Below, one piece after another: positions 1 to 10,063 of a stretch of DNA of 64,000 nucleotides (positions within the stretch are counted from its first letter, which is position 1; each line of letters opens with the position of its first letter). The notes under the pieces were generated by a model that saw only the letters and a program-made list of their open reading frames with translations, did no database searches and was not told the DNA's origin. The stretch is from Micropterix aruncella (taxonomy: Eukaryota; Arthropoda; Insecta; Lepidoptera; Micropterigidae): positions 8,157,498-8,221,497 of the forward strand of contig OX155954.1 in the NCBI GenBank assembly GCA_944548615.1, read 5' to 3'. The position numbers and the translations under genes were made by a program.

Positions 1-1844
1 TTTACGCTCGTCTTTTTTATCTATCAAATTTTGTCTTAAGATGAGTAGGTCGTTGACTAGCGATGTTTCCACGGCAAAGTACTCTATAATTATTGAGTGA
101 ATATGAATTGTTTGTGTGTGTATTGTTTGTGTGTGTGTGTATAGCCTGGATTTTGTTCAGGAAATGAGACATGGCCGTACAAATACCTACTGTGATTTCA
201 TTATTTCCTCTTTAAAATCGGATAGTTTTGTTATCATATCCATTACTGTCGCTTTCGATTCGTCGATAGGTAATACATTGAGATGTTGCATAGTCTTTTT
301 AATATATAATATCAATAATATCATTACATACTCATTCAAATTCATGACAGTTTTCATCGAGTCCTTTCATATTACGTCATTCATTATATTGAGATTAAAA
401 CCGCTTTTTGCTTGTGTGTGCCTATGTTCGCAGTGTTATCTCTTTGCAGCATTATTTTTGATTCACCTCAAGTTATCCTAAATGCTATAAATTGATGTAG
501 TGAATTGAAGTGTAGGATTAAGCCGCTCAATAATTGCAGACGTCTATGTAACGGTATTCTATTTAAAATGGAAAATATCGAAAAAAATCATAGGATACCC
601 TTCGAGATTCCTCAGTGATACCACATTATACCGTAGTCGGTACTGTGGTGATTGATACTGGTAGTTGCTGCTACTACCGTCTGCGATTCTTGTTTACTTC
701 TCTCTACTTTCTACCGATCTCTCGCGTATCGATTTTTGTAAATTTATGAGTCGAGAAGTAATTTTGGAAATAGTGGTAAGCTGCGTTCGACAGCTGGTAT
801 CTAGGCGAGATTGAGTTAAAATCACCTACCCCTTAGTCGTGTGCGACATCGCACAATCTGACAGTAACACTGCGAGTTTTGTCTGTATTTTTTTTGCTGT
901 GCGTTTAATTCCGAAGTACATACCAACTTAGTAATGCTTGAATTTCTAAATTTAAAGACTAAAATTGCAATCACGGGGTGCTAATCTTGGCCAATTGCTT
1001 AATTCGATCGTTGCAATTTGACGCCCTGGAATGTGTGAATTTGAAAATTTGATACTGCAGGATCTTGTGGATCTGATTGGATAGCGGCAAATTGATTAGC
1101 TCTTCTAGGTCGTTCACTTGTTCCCTGAAAGGATCTTCTCGGGCTCATAAACTGAACAATTCCGTTTTAAATTTTGATCGTATATTATTTATAGCCCATA
1201 TATTTAAAGCTCTACGATATTTAAAGCTTTGATTCCTGCGATTTTCAACTTGATTTTTAACTCTGCGGCTGCGGCTTGCTAGGTTAAAAGTTTATCGGTA
1301 GTGGTGTACAGATGAAAACTGGGCACATATTATACTTAAAAATAATTAATCAATATAGCAACTGTAATAAACGGTCACCGCAAATTCAAAGGTGAACCGG
1401 AACGCGATGATGCAACAAAAGAATATACAATAAATATTCTTTGAAATCTAAGACAAATAAATAGACTACCCCTCACCCTCTGAGACTACAAGCGCGTCTG
1501 TAGTTAGTTGTGTTGCTTGATTTACAGAATATACCATTAAAAACATCGAAAAATACTATAATAAGGATTTTCTGGTATTGCCTCTTAAATTTACAACTTT
1601 CAGAACTTGAGTAGCAGATGAAGTAGTCAGCATGGGTACCCTGGCAAGGAAGGGTAAGATGTGATGTCGTGAAGAAAAGTTGAAGCAAAAAAGTTGTCTG
1701 TAAACCAAATATATCTGAGTTTGTAATAAAAAATACATTTAATTTAAGTTTTTAACTCAGAAAAAAGAGTGAAGACAGAGTTAAGTTGTCTCACTCTCTC
1801 GAAAAGATGAGGTCGTTTCGCGCACTAATTAATGGATTTCCTAT
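1..1844. other. No recognisable gene or repeat
   Basis: AT-rich sequence with short (TG)n patches near 110-140. The open frames are short, low-complexity and show no motif I recognise. I found no paired terminal repeats. It ends at the target duplication of the F667 copy. Confidence 0.5.
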
Positions 1845-1855
1845 GATAACGATCA

Positions 1856-2521
1856 TCTTGCGGTGTCAACTACAACGGGCGAGCCCGTCACCACAGGACG
1901 TTTTAACGATTAGTCGTTCTGTCGCCCTGCAGTGAACGTAGAAGACTTTGGACAGCACATTCTACGTCCAGCTACGTCACAACCCGTGAGAGTCCAACGC
2001 CTTACCGCGAGTGAGCCAGGAATAAACCCGGCGGGCTCGAGATACTCGCGCCCTCACTTCCAATTGTGACCAGATTTCTCCGGTCTCTCGATTGGTTCCG
2101 AGTTCGAGGTCGCTTGCGCGGTCCTCTCCCTTACGAAGCGGTGAAACGGAGTGCACCGAATCTGTCGCGGACCAAGGCGTCCTTTGCCCGACTCTGAACC
2201 GGGATCGGATGGCCAATGGTCATTTCAAGAGCAGTCGCCGTAAGGTAGACAACTGCCCCCGCTCTATAGGAAACAATACAGTTCCCAGACTCCCCCGATT
2301 GTTAGTCGGAGAGCACAATCGATTGGCTTGCGCCGCTCGGTGCGCAGACCGTCCAGGAGCGCCAGAGGATTGTTCCCAGGGGAGACTGGTTGACCCAGTG
2401 TCCTACCCAGGCTCGCACCCCATGCGTGGAGGCCATCGGATGGGTGTTGACCCGTGAGTGTGACCGACCCTGAAACAGAATGGGTCTTCGTGGCCAACTC
2501 AGCAAGGGCCCATTAGCTCCC
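1856..2521 (+). repeat. F667 dispersed repeat, full-length copy 1
   Basis: Member of a ~667-bp dispersed family found about eight times in this window. It opens with TCTTGCGGTGTC, then an ACGGGC/GCCCGT palindrome around 1877, and ends GCCCATTAGCTCCC. It is flanked by an 11-bp direct repeat, GATAACGATCA (1845-1855 and 2522-2532), so these are true insertion boundaries. There are no terminal inverted repeats, no poly(A) tail and no conserved long ORF. The class is unknown: a retroposon or SINE-like element is likely from the variable 10-12 bp duplications, but a terminal-repeat-less DNA element is possible. The open frames inside it are not conserved between copies. Confidence 0.8.
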
Positions 2522-2589
2522 GATAACGATCAGCTAGATAGCTGGAGAACTGAAAGATTGCAGGAGATTCCGAGAATCTGAGGTAAGGA

Positions 2590-3300
2590 AGTTTCACCTG
2601 TCAGGGTTACCAGTTTAGCGGGGTGTTGTTATAGAAGGTTGAGACTATCGTCTATCTCTGTTCCTGAGGGTCCGTTGAGCGTATAGTTTCTCTAGAGGCG
2701 TGCTCGATGGTCCAGTTCAGGTTGAGTGGTTTATCGTCATCGTGTTCTTTAGTTGTGTCACCAGTTTCGCGTGGTGTTGTTATACACTGAGAAAAATATT
2801 GGATTTCTTCTTCTATTACCCTTTTGTTATTACGGTTTTATACAGAATAACAATGTTTCAATCGTGATTTTGTTGAATTACAGGGAATTTTGTTAAAACT
2901 CCATTATTCTATTTTATGTATCAAAATTTTCCTTACGGTTAATGGGGAAATAATAATATACTGTAGTTTCAACATGATTCATGTGTCCGACTATAACCGT
3001 ACTTATACTACTACATGCTGTAATGTTAGAAGCGAGATCCCAAGGTCGCGACGTAATGAAATAACATTATATGTTAACATTGCGACACGGTAACTACCGT
3101 CATGTTAATTCAAACGCATGGATCACAGTCTGCGTTATATACGTAATCCTTGTTGAAATATGCTTATTGCCGTGTATTATTTTTCGTTATATTTTATATT
3201 TTTCTCAGTATTGAGACGATCGTCCAACTGTTCCTGAAAGTCTGTTGAGCGTATAGATGTTCTAGCGGCGTGCTCGATGGTCCAGTTCAAGTAGTCGGGT
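2590..3300 (+). repeat. Degenerate ~153-bp tandem repeat interrupted by a MITE
   Basis: A unit starting near ACCAGTTTAGCGGGGTG at 2607 recurs at about 2760 (ACCAGTTTCGCGTGGTG). The second unit resumes after the MITE at 3211 (TTGAGACGATCG against TTGAGACTATCG in the first). The shared segment GGCGTGCTCGATGGTCCAG occurs near 2697 and 3267. The uninterrupted first unit gives the pre-insertion sequence for the MITE. Confidence 0.65.
2785..3208. mobile_element. CACTG-ended MITE (CACTA-like)
   Basis: Left end CACTGAGAAAAATAT; right end, reverse-complemented, (T)ACTGAGAAAAATAT, so 14 bp of inverted terminal match. It sits after TA inside a tandem repeat whose other copy lacks it. No coding capacity. 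The CACTGAGAAAA start matches the large CACTA element at 12188-34754, suggesting a non-autonomous relative. The last right-hand bases are mutated or missing. Confidence 0.6.
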
Positions 3301-4720
3301 CACCTAAGTCTGAGACCATCCCTCGGGCGACTGATGAGGTTCAGTTTTGGCTATAGCCGTATATTAGTGAATATGTTTTTTATGGTTGCGGAGTGTTCTT
3401 GGGGTCCTTTCCCGTTTAGGTTTACATGGTTTACGAAGGTATGCTTGATGAGTATTGGTGGTCCGCTACAGAAGTTTAACCAACAAAAGGAGTGGTCCAG
3501 CGAATCAAAGTCCATGCTGTAATCCAACTGAATAAGAGTGATTATGTAAATAGGTACGTTATATTCGGCCATTTGTAACAGCACTGGTTTCTAAAGAGTA
3601 TATGAGTCAGCGTCAAACGTTTAGTTTTCAAATCCATCAATTTCTTGAAAAATCTACAGTTACGCGTCTACATCAATTAAAAATAATTTCGAAACAACCC
3701 TTCTCTTTCGTTCAAAGTGTCGGTACAGACCAATCCACATGCAATGCGAAATGAGATCCTTAAGTATTGTGCGCGAGAGAACGAGATGGCATGGGACTTC
3801 TCTAGCGCGAGAGGGAGATGTAAAATATGCGGGGACCGGGCGCTGCGGGAACTCGACTCCGCTCTAAAGAATTATGTCAAGGAAGTGGAAGTTAAGCTGA
3901 GTGTGAAATTTTAATGAAGGCCGATCAACCGACTTTAAACGTTTGGGGGGTTTAATATTAAATATAATATGCATGTCATAATTAGAAAAATCTGGTTGAT
4001 ATACAGGTATCATATAATACTTTACCAGTTCGCTGTTGTAGTTATCGGCTTTAATAATTACAATTATCAGGTTTAATTTTCAAATTCTGCTTTTTCTATT
4101 GAACATTAAGATTAGCGAATATAAGCGTAGTAAGCCGTGTTTAATACTTTAACTCATGAGAAGGGTGTCCAGGACCCCAAGACAATACTTAATACCACAA
4201 TAGCTCTTCAGGTAATAAATTCGACATGTTGGTCCAGGATTAATACAAGGTCTCTGATGGCGGCCTTTCTTGGACGAACTGATTGCCTATACAGTATTAA
4301 TAGATAAGCCTGATTTATGTGTATTGCCTGTGAATTGAATTGATTAAGTGTATTCATTGAAACATTTCGCAACGTTGAAAATGTCCTTCTTAATCAATAA
4401 ATTTGTAGCAACAAAAAACAAAAAGGACTAAAAAAATTAAAAAAAAATAGTAAAAAAAAACAAAAAACACACTTTATCAGAAGGATGTGAGCTAATAAGC
4501 AAAAAATAATTTTAAAATTAAAAGATATTGTTCAACAGAGATTGAAAGTACCTACTCTAACTCAATATAGTGAAATGATTTTGAATAGGGTAAGTTTAAA
4601 ATTAAAATAAGGTGATAGACAAAAGGAATAATTTAAAAAAGCGTGGTGTGCTTGATATCAATTGTTATGAATATGTTATTGGTAGCTATTTGTATATAAT
4701 ATAGTTATTTTTGTATATAT
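3301..4720. other. No recognisable gene
   Basis: Mixed-composition, then AT-rich sequence with poly-A patches at 4410-4460. Short ORFs only (for example 3717-3914), without motifs I recognise. No paired repeats seen. Confidence 0.4.
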
Positions 4721-4724
4721 AGGT

Positions 4725-4815
4725 ATATAATAGTAATAATGATAAAAAAAACGCTTTATTCGTACGAAAAAGGCGAGCTTATTGCCTGCAGGCAATATTT
4801 TAGAGCTAACCTTTA
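4725..4815 (-). repeat. LINE 3' tail with 16-bp palindrome
   Basis: Read on the minus strand: a perfect palindrome ATTGCCTGCAGGCAAT, then AAGCTCGCCTTTTT, then AATAAAG and an (ATT)-rich tail. The same hairpin + AGGCTCGCCTTTTTT + AATAAAG arrangement closes a LINE fragment at 46460-46530, and AAGCTCGCCTTTTC recurs at 43300. It is probably a 5'-truncated non-LTR retrotransposon 3' end. Confidence 0.5.
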
Positions 4816-5295
4816 TATTAGTTATGAAAATAAAGTACAAACAAAGCACATCACGCTTTTTTAAATTGAAATTATTTTGTTTGTCATTCACTTTATTCTC
4901 GTTTCAAACTTTTTTAAAAACCATTTAACTATATTGAGTTTGGGTCCTTTCTGTCTTTTTTGAAAAATATTATTTCATATCAAATATTTCAAAATTATTT
5001 TTTACTTTTTAGTTCACATTGCTATTAAAGCGTGTTTTTTTTAGTTTTTAACGTATTTTTTAATTAATTTGGTAAACAGATTTCAATGTGTAATTATCAT
5101 GCAATTTAATGTTCAAATAGACTAATAAATGGCATTCTACCTGTCTGTATCATTTATGTGATATAATTAGCTTACATATAAATGCGGTAGATGTTACTGA
5201 TAATGATTGTCATTATTGTTATCATTGATTACGTTATTGGGTTTTATACTATTATATCAATGTTATCAGATGGCTAAATAAATTTCGCCATGCAA
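4816..5295. other. AT-rich, no feature
   Basis: AT-rich sequence without an ORF or repeat that I can assign. Confidence 0.4.
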
Positions 5296-5358
5296 TGCTG
5301 TCAGCGCCACCTGCATGCCGCCTGCCCAGAAGGCGACATGCAGGTGGCGCTGACAGCA
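5296..5358. repeat. Long perfect hairpin, 22-bp arms
   Basis: Arms 5296-5317 and 5337-5358 are perfectly complementary over 22 bp (starting TGCTGTCAGCGCCACCTGCA) around a 19-nt loop. The loop itself contains CGCCT/AGGCG. A related single arm, TATCAGCGCCACCTGCAT, lies at about 42947. It could be a foldback MITE or an hpRNA-like transcript; no target is known. Confidence 0.8.
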
Positions 5359-5374
5359 ATTGAATTAATTTCGT

Positions 5375-5545
5375 TACGGATCAAGTTTTCTTGATCTTGC
5401 CATTCGATGTGATAAAACCGGTAATATAGGTCTCCGGAAGACGGGGCGATGCGACTTGAAAGCGAAGAAAGTCGAAAGAGAGATAGGCCCTGCGCCGCCT
5501 GAACTTTCTGCACACGGTACGCGTAATCCGCGGTTTGGCCAACTT
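5375..5545 (+). repeat. Dispersed repeat D, copy 1
   Basis: About 170 bp closely similar to 9365-9535: shared CGGATCAA, GTGATAAAACCGGTAATA, GTCTCCGG-AGACGGGGCGA, GCCGCCTGAACTTTC and CGCGTAATCCGCGGT segments. It ends at the same GGCCAACT position in both copies. No coding capacity; class unknown. Confidence 0.65.
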
Positions 5546-5679
5546 TAAAAATAAATATTATAAAATTTTTACAAAAAAAAACGACTTCAAATTTCATTAT
5601 AAGTGCAGCGTCATTTCATGGTAAAACTTAGAACGGGCTATCATAATTTGACGCGTATACAACATTTCGTGTATGTGCT

Positions 5680-6120
5680 GTTGACCGTTGAGGAGTCCCC
5701 TCGTCGGGAGCCAACCCAGGGTTTAGAGTCAGGTCATGCTTACCATAAAAAACGCAATTTCATCGGAATTGAACCAACTTGTAAAGTTTCAACTTTAAAT
5801 GATCCTATTTGAGAAGTCCCTTCAATTCCTCATGAATCCCATCATCATAACAGGATGTCTATAAAAATGGGACCAATTGGTAAGTATATCCTTCCAAATA
5901 CCCAACGGGCAAACTGCCCGTTCCAGTTTAAGAGTCATCGAGAACCAACCCTGGGTGAAGAATCAGGTCATGCTTACCGTAAAAAAATGCATATTCATCG
6001 GAACTGAACCAACAAGTAAATTTTCAATTACATATGATAATATTTGAGGAGTTCCCTCAATTCCTCATGGATTCCATTACCAGAACATGATTTTGATAAA
6101 AATGGGACCAATATGAAGGT
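5680..6120 (-). repeat. Dispersed repeat B (118-bp tandem family)
   Basis: Two or more degenerate units containing GACCGTTGAGGAGTCCCCTC, GGGAGCCAACCCAGGGT, GGTCATGCTTACC and CGGAATTGAACCAAC. Related units occur at 16945-17520, 38420-38770 and 60680-60960, in either orientation. No ORF. Class unknown; internal tandem repetition is characteristic of non-autonomous elements. Confidence 0.6.
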
Positions 6121-6578
6121 TTTTTTTAGTCGGTTAAAAATTAAATCTACGCTAACTGTTAACAAAGAATGAATTATCTACTTTATTTGAAGATTTAAGA
6201 GTATGGTGGGATATCACCCAGTCCAGATGTTTCTTGGGCTACAATTTTTCTGGTAAGGTATTGTATATTTGGAGTCTGAAATAAGAAATGTTTGTGGGCA
6301 GATGATACCATGTGTGATGTTGATAAAGTTACTGATAAAGATTTAATTGAACGTGTTCGCGACATCTCAATATTCCTAACAAAAGGTAGTAACTTTGTAG
6401 GTACCTATGTGAAACTACGAGATGTGTTTTTAAATGGATATTGACGATTTTTGTAGGATAGTTTGTATATAATCAATCAGTACTTGATAAAAACTATTGA
6501 AATCATTAAATCATTAAAAACCATTTCCTAAAATATTTTAACAATAATAACATAACAATATAATATAATAAGAACTTG

Positions 6579-7200
6579 GGTTGTCGACTACAACGGGCGA
6601 ACCCGTCACCTCAGGAAGTTTTAACGATTGGTCGTGCTATCTCCTGTGAAGTTAACGCAAAAGACTTGGACAAAACAGTCCACCGTCAAGCTCCGCCACA
6701 TGCCCGTAAGAGGCCAACGCATTATCCGAGAGATAACCAGGAATGTTACCCAGCAGGCTTACACTCACGTCTTTACTTCCAATTACGACCAGATTACTTC
6801 GGTCTCCAGGTCGAGGTCGCTTGCGCGGTCCTCTCCTTTACGAAGCGGAGAAACGGTGTAAACCGAATCTATCGCGGACCACGGCGTTCTTTGCCCGACT
6901 GTTCACCCGGGATCGGGTAGCTGATGGTCGTTTCAAGAGCAGTCACCGTAAGGTCAGCAACCACCCCCGCTCTGTAGGAAACAGTACTGATTCCAGACTC
7001 CCCCGACTGTTAGTCAGAAGCACAATCGATTGTCTTACGCCGCACGGTGCGCAGACCGTCCAGGGAACTAGCCTATAAAGGTCAGAGTCCTACCCGGGCT
7101 AGCACTTCGTGTGTGGAGGCCTCCGGATGGGTGTTGACCCGTGAGTGTGACCAACTCTGAACAAATGGGTCTTCGTGGCCAATTAGGCAAGGCCCCATTA
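6579..7200 (+). repeat. F667 dispersed repeat, copy 2
   Basis: Starts GTTGTCGACTACAACGGGCG and ends GGCCCCATTATCTCC, collinear with the full-length copy at 1856-2521 but with internal deletions. I could not identify flanking target duplications. Confidence 0.75.
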
Positions 7201-7204
7201 TCTC

Positions 7205-7368
7205 CTAAATGTTTTATGACAATTATCTTGCAGGCAGCCCGCTTTTATAACATCACGTGGCAGTGCTCAGGCGGTCACCTATCTAAGTACTGACCACGCA
7301 TGGACGCCACTGAACATCGGTGATCTGACAGAAACGAGTGCTTCAACGCGGCTATAGACGTCACATAT
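7205..7368 (-). repeat. 5S rRNA-derived SINE
   Basis: Read on the minus strand from 7368, the sequence follows 5S rRNA: GTTGAAGCAC, then AGATCACCGATGTTCA, then GGTCAGTACTTAGATAGG and TGACCGCCTGAGCAC. These are the segments carrying the internal RNA polymerase III promoter of 5S genes. A non-5S tail follows (GATGTTATAAAAGCGGGCTG to about 7205), also present at 9962-10063. The diverged body and shared tail make this a SINE rather than a functional 5S gene. 5S-derived SINEs are known in Lepidoptera. Confidence 0.75.
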
Positions 7369-7684
7369 TCTAAATAATCAGGTATTTTTTAAGTAACAAA
7401 GGCCTAAACAAAAAAAATATTGATAACTTTCAACTCAGATTTTTATGTAGAGTATTCGTCCAGAAAAAGAAAAATCCAAAAAAAGGTTTATTCACTTTAC
7501 AGTCAAAACAAAATAAATTTTTAGTTTCACATATACAGTTACCCCTTTAAAAAAATAACTTGGAGCTGTCGCTAACACCCCGTACCTGTCATTTAAGAAG
7601 GACAGATCGATGAACTAGAAAAACGTTATCGGTATGACGCCATTGGCGCATTAGCCTTATTAATTTCGTTACGGATCACTTCGT

Positions 7685-8310
7685 AGCTGTCATCTGCAAA
7701 GGGCGAACCCGACACCCCAGGCTGTTATAATGATATAGATCGTTCTTTCAGCCATGAGGTGATTACGTACACAGTGACTATGGGATCAATACAGTCCACA
7801 GTCTAGTTCCGCCAATATACTCGTAAGAGGCAGACGCCTTACCGCTAGGCACTGAAATGTAAACATATCGGGCCAACCTCCATCTCTTACTATTAGAATT
7901 GGCCGGATTTCTCCGTCCCCCGGTCTGGTCGCGGGTTCGAGGTTGCTTGCGCGGCCTATAACTCACGTAAGCGGTTATTCGGCCTATATATGTTTTGCGG
8001 ACCGCGAAGCCATTTGCCCGCCATGGTCACTCGGGATCGGGTGGCCGACGGATCGATTCAAGGGTTGAAGACGTCAGGTCGACAACTACCCTCCGCTGTC
8101 ATAGGAAACGTACGTCTCTGGATATTTGCCAGCTGAGCATTCAACACCTAGCAAACCGGATAGTGCACCAACTGCCCAGTTCCGCCCGATCTTCTGATCC
8201 CAACCGCCTCCGACTGCAGGATTAGGTACAGCCGAGGCAGATGCTCACAGCGGCCCTGACAGGGTAAGCCGCTGTTCGAAGAGCTGTCAGATAGGAGTCG
8301 AACCATGACT
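7685..8310 (+). repeat. Divergent F667-related repeat
   Basis: Shows F667 landmarks in order (GGGCGAACCCG-ACACC-CAGG, CGTTCTTTCAGCC, GGTTCGAGGTTGCTTGCGCGG, TTTGCCCG, CGGGATCGGGTGGCC) at much lower similarity. It resembles the 47760-48400 copy more closely and probably represents an older subfamily. Confidence 0.55.
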
Positions 8311-8540
8311 TGGGCAGGCCAGATGACATTGATTTTTGACCAACACCACCAGGCACGTATCTGCAGCTTCAGTTTAAGGGGGGGTGGGGGGGAGCATTAA
8401 TTGAAAAAACGCGTGGGTGGCACCCACCAAACTTGAATTGGCCGGACCAAGAAATGAAAATATGCCGGATTTCCGGGAGCTAAATACCAAATATCCCCCT
8501 CCCCCACTTCTGGATCCGTGCCTGACATTACCTACATGTG

Positions 8541-9208
8541 GGGGCTAACGGGCCCATGTTGAGGTGGCCACGATGACCCATGTGTTCAGGGTCGGTCACA
8601 CTCACGGGTCAACACCCATCCGACGGCCTCCCCGCATGGGGTGCGAATCCTGGGTAGGACACTGGGTCAACCAGTCTCCCCTGGGAATCAAACCTCTGGC
8701 GCCCCTGGACGGTCTGCACACCGTGCGGCGCAAGCCTATCGATTGTGCTCTCCGACTAACAGTCGGGGGAGTCTGGGAACTGTATTGTTTCCTACAGAGC
8801 GGGGGTGGTTGTCTACCTTACGGCGACTGCTCTTGAAATGACCATTGGCCATCCGATCGCGGTTCAGAGTCGGGCAAAGGACGCCTTGGTCCGCGATAGA
8901 TTCGGTGCACTCCGTTTCACCGCTTCGTAAGGGAGAGGACCGCGCAAGCGACCTCGAACTCGGAACCAATCGAGAGACCGGAGAAATCTGGTCACAATTG
9001 GAAGTGAGGGCGCGAGTATCTCGAGCCCGCCGGGTTTATTCCTGGCTAACTCGCGGTAAGGCGTTGGACTCTCACGGGTTGTGACGTAGCTGGACGTAGA
9101 ATTGTACTGTACAAAGTCTTCTACGTTCACTGCAGGGCGACAGAACGACTAATCGTTAAAACGTCCTGTGGTGACGGGCTCGCCCGTTGTAGTCGACACC
9201 GCAAGATT
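8541..9208 (-). repeat. F667 dispersed repeat, full-length copy 3
   Basis: Minus-strand copy collinear with 1856-2521. A 10-bp direct repeat, CCTACATGTG, occurs at 8531-8540 and 9216-9225. About 7 bp of extra sequence lies between the 5' end and the second duplication. Its open frames mirror those of copy 1 but break in other copies, so I do not call a gene. Confidence 0.75.
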
Positions 9209-9364
9209 AGGTAGGCCTACATGTGTCCCGGATTATCCCTGATTCTCATTTTTTCCTGGAGTATATTTTTTACTCAAAAAAATTCGAGGGGGGCGCGTCC
9301 CCTGTGCCCCCCCTGGGTTACATAGTTGAACACTACCCAAGCTACACTAAATCATTGGGAATCT

Positions 9365-9535
9365 CCGCTACGGATCAAACCTTCTTGATCGTGCCATTCC
9401 GCGTGATAAAACCGGTAATAGGTCTCCGGCAGACGGGGCGACGCGACTTGAAAGCGGAGAAGGCCGAGCGAGAGACAAGCCGTGCGCCGCCTGAACTTTC
9501 CGAACACGGAACGCGTAATCCGCGGTGTGGCCAAC
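9365..9535 (+). repeat. Dispersed repeat D, copy 2
   Basis: Second copy of the ~170-bp repeat seen at 5375-5545, same orientation and same internal landmarks. The following 9540-9720 has no recognisable feature. Confidence 0.65.
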
Positions 9536-9961
9536 TGTAAAAATAAAAACAGGCGGGAAAAAAGTGGCGGCACTCGCACGCTCTGGCGGGAAATCTCTTT
9601 CTTTCACGTCCCTTTTAGGCCGCCTGAATATTTCATGGCGGCCGGTGAGAGCCCCGCTCTCTCGAGGGAATTCCGCGGCTATGTGAGGTTAAAGGGGGAA
9701 ACGAATTGGATTGTTTCTATAGTGTGAAATCTGTAACTTGAGAAGTATGCGTGAATAGTTATTTCATCGGCAGGTATACAAAAATACTCGTCATGCTGAG
9801 CGAAGGCATACATACTGAGAGCGAGCCAGCCTTGGATACCTTTAGAAGAGGGTTAGGCGTACGACATATCGTGATAATTCAGGCAAAAGTTACTAAGTCC
9901 AAAATTATTATTATTATATTTTCAACCTCTATACCCCTTACAGTAACAGCCCGCTTTAATG

Positions 9962-10063
9962 TCAAACGATAATTATTTTACAGGCGACCGGCTCTTATAA
10001 CATCACATGGCAGTACCTACTCAGGCTGTCACCCATCCAAGTACCTACTGACCACGCCCCACG
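9962..10063 (-). repeat. 5S-derived SINE, truncated copy
   Basis: Carries the last third of the 5S-like head (TACTTGGATGGGTGACAGCC on the minus strand) plus the same tail as 7205-7250. The head is cut off at 10063. Compared with the first copy it has 4-bp ACCT insertions at two GTAC-type sites (10013 and 10042). Confidence 0.7.

Noticed and set aside
2092..2457. 121-codon ORF in the F667 repeat (and its counterpart near 8736-9130)
   Set aside because: The frame is not conserved among the other F667 copies, and opposite-strand frames are equally long.
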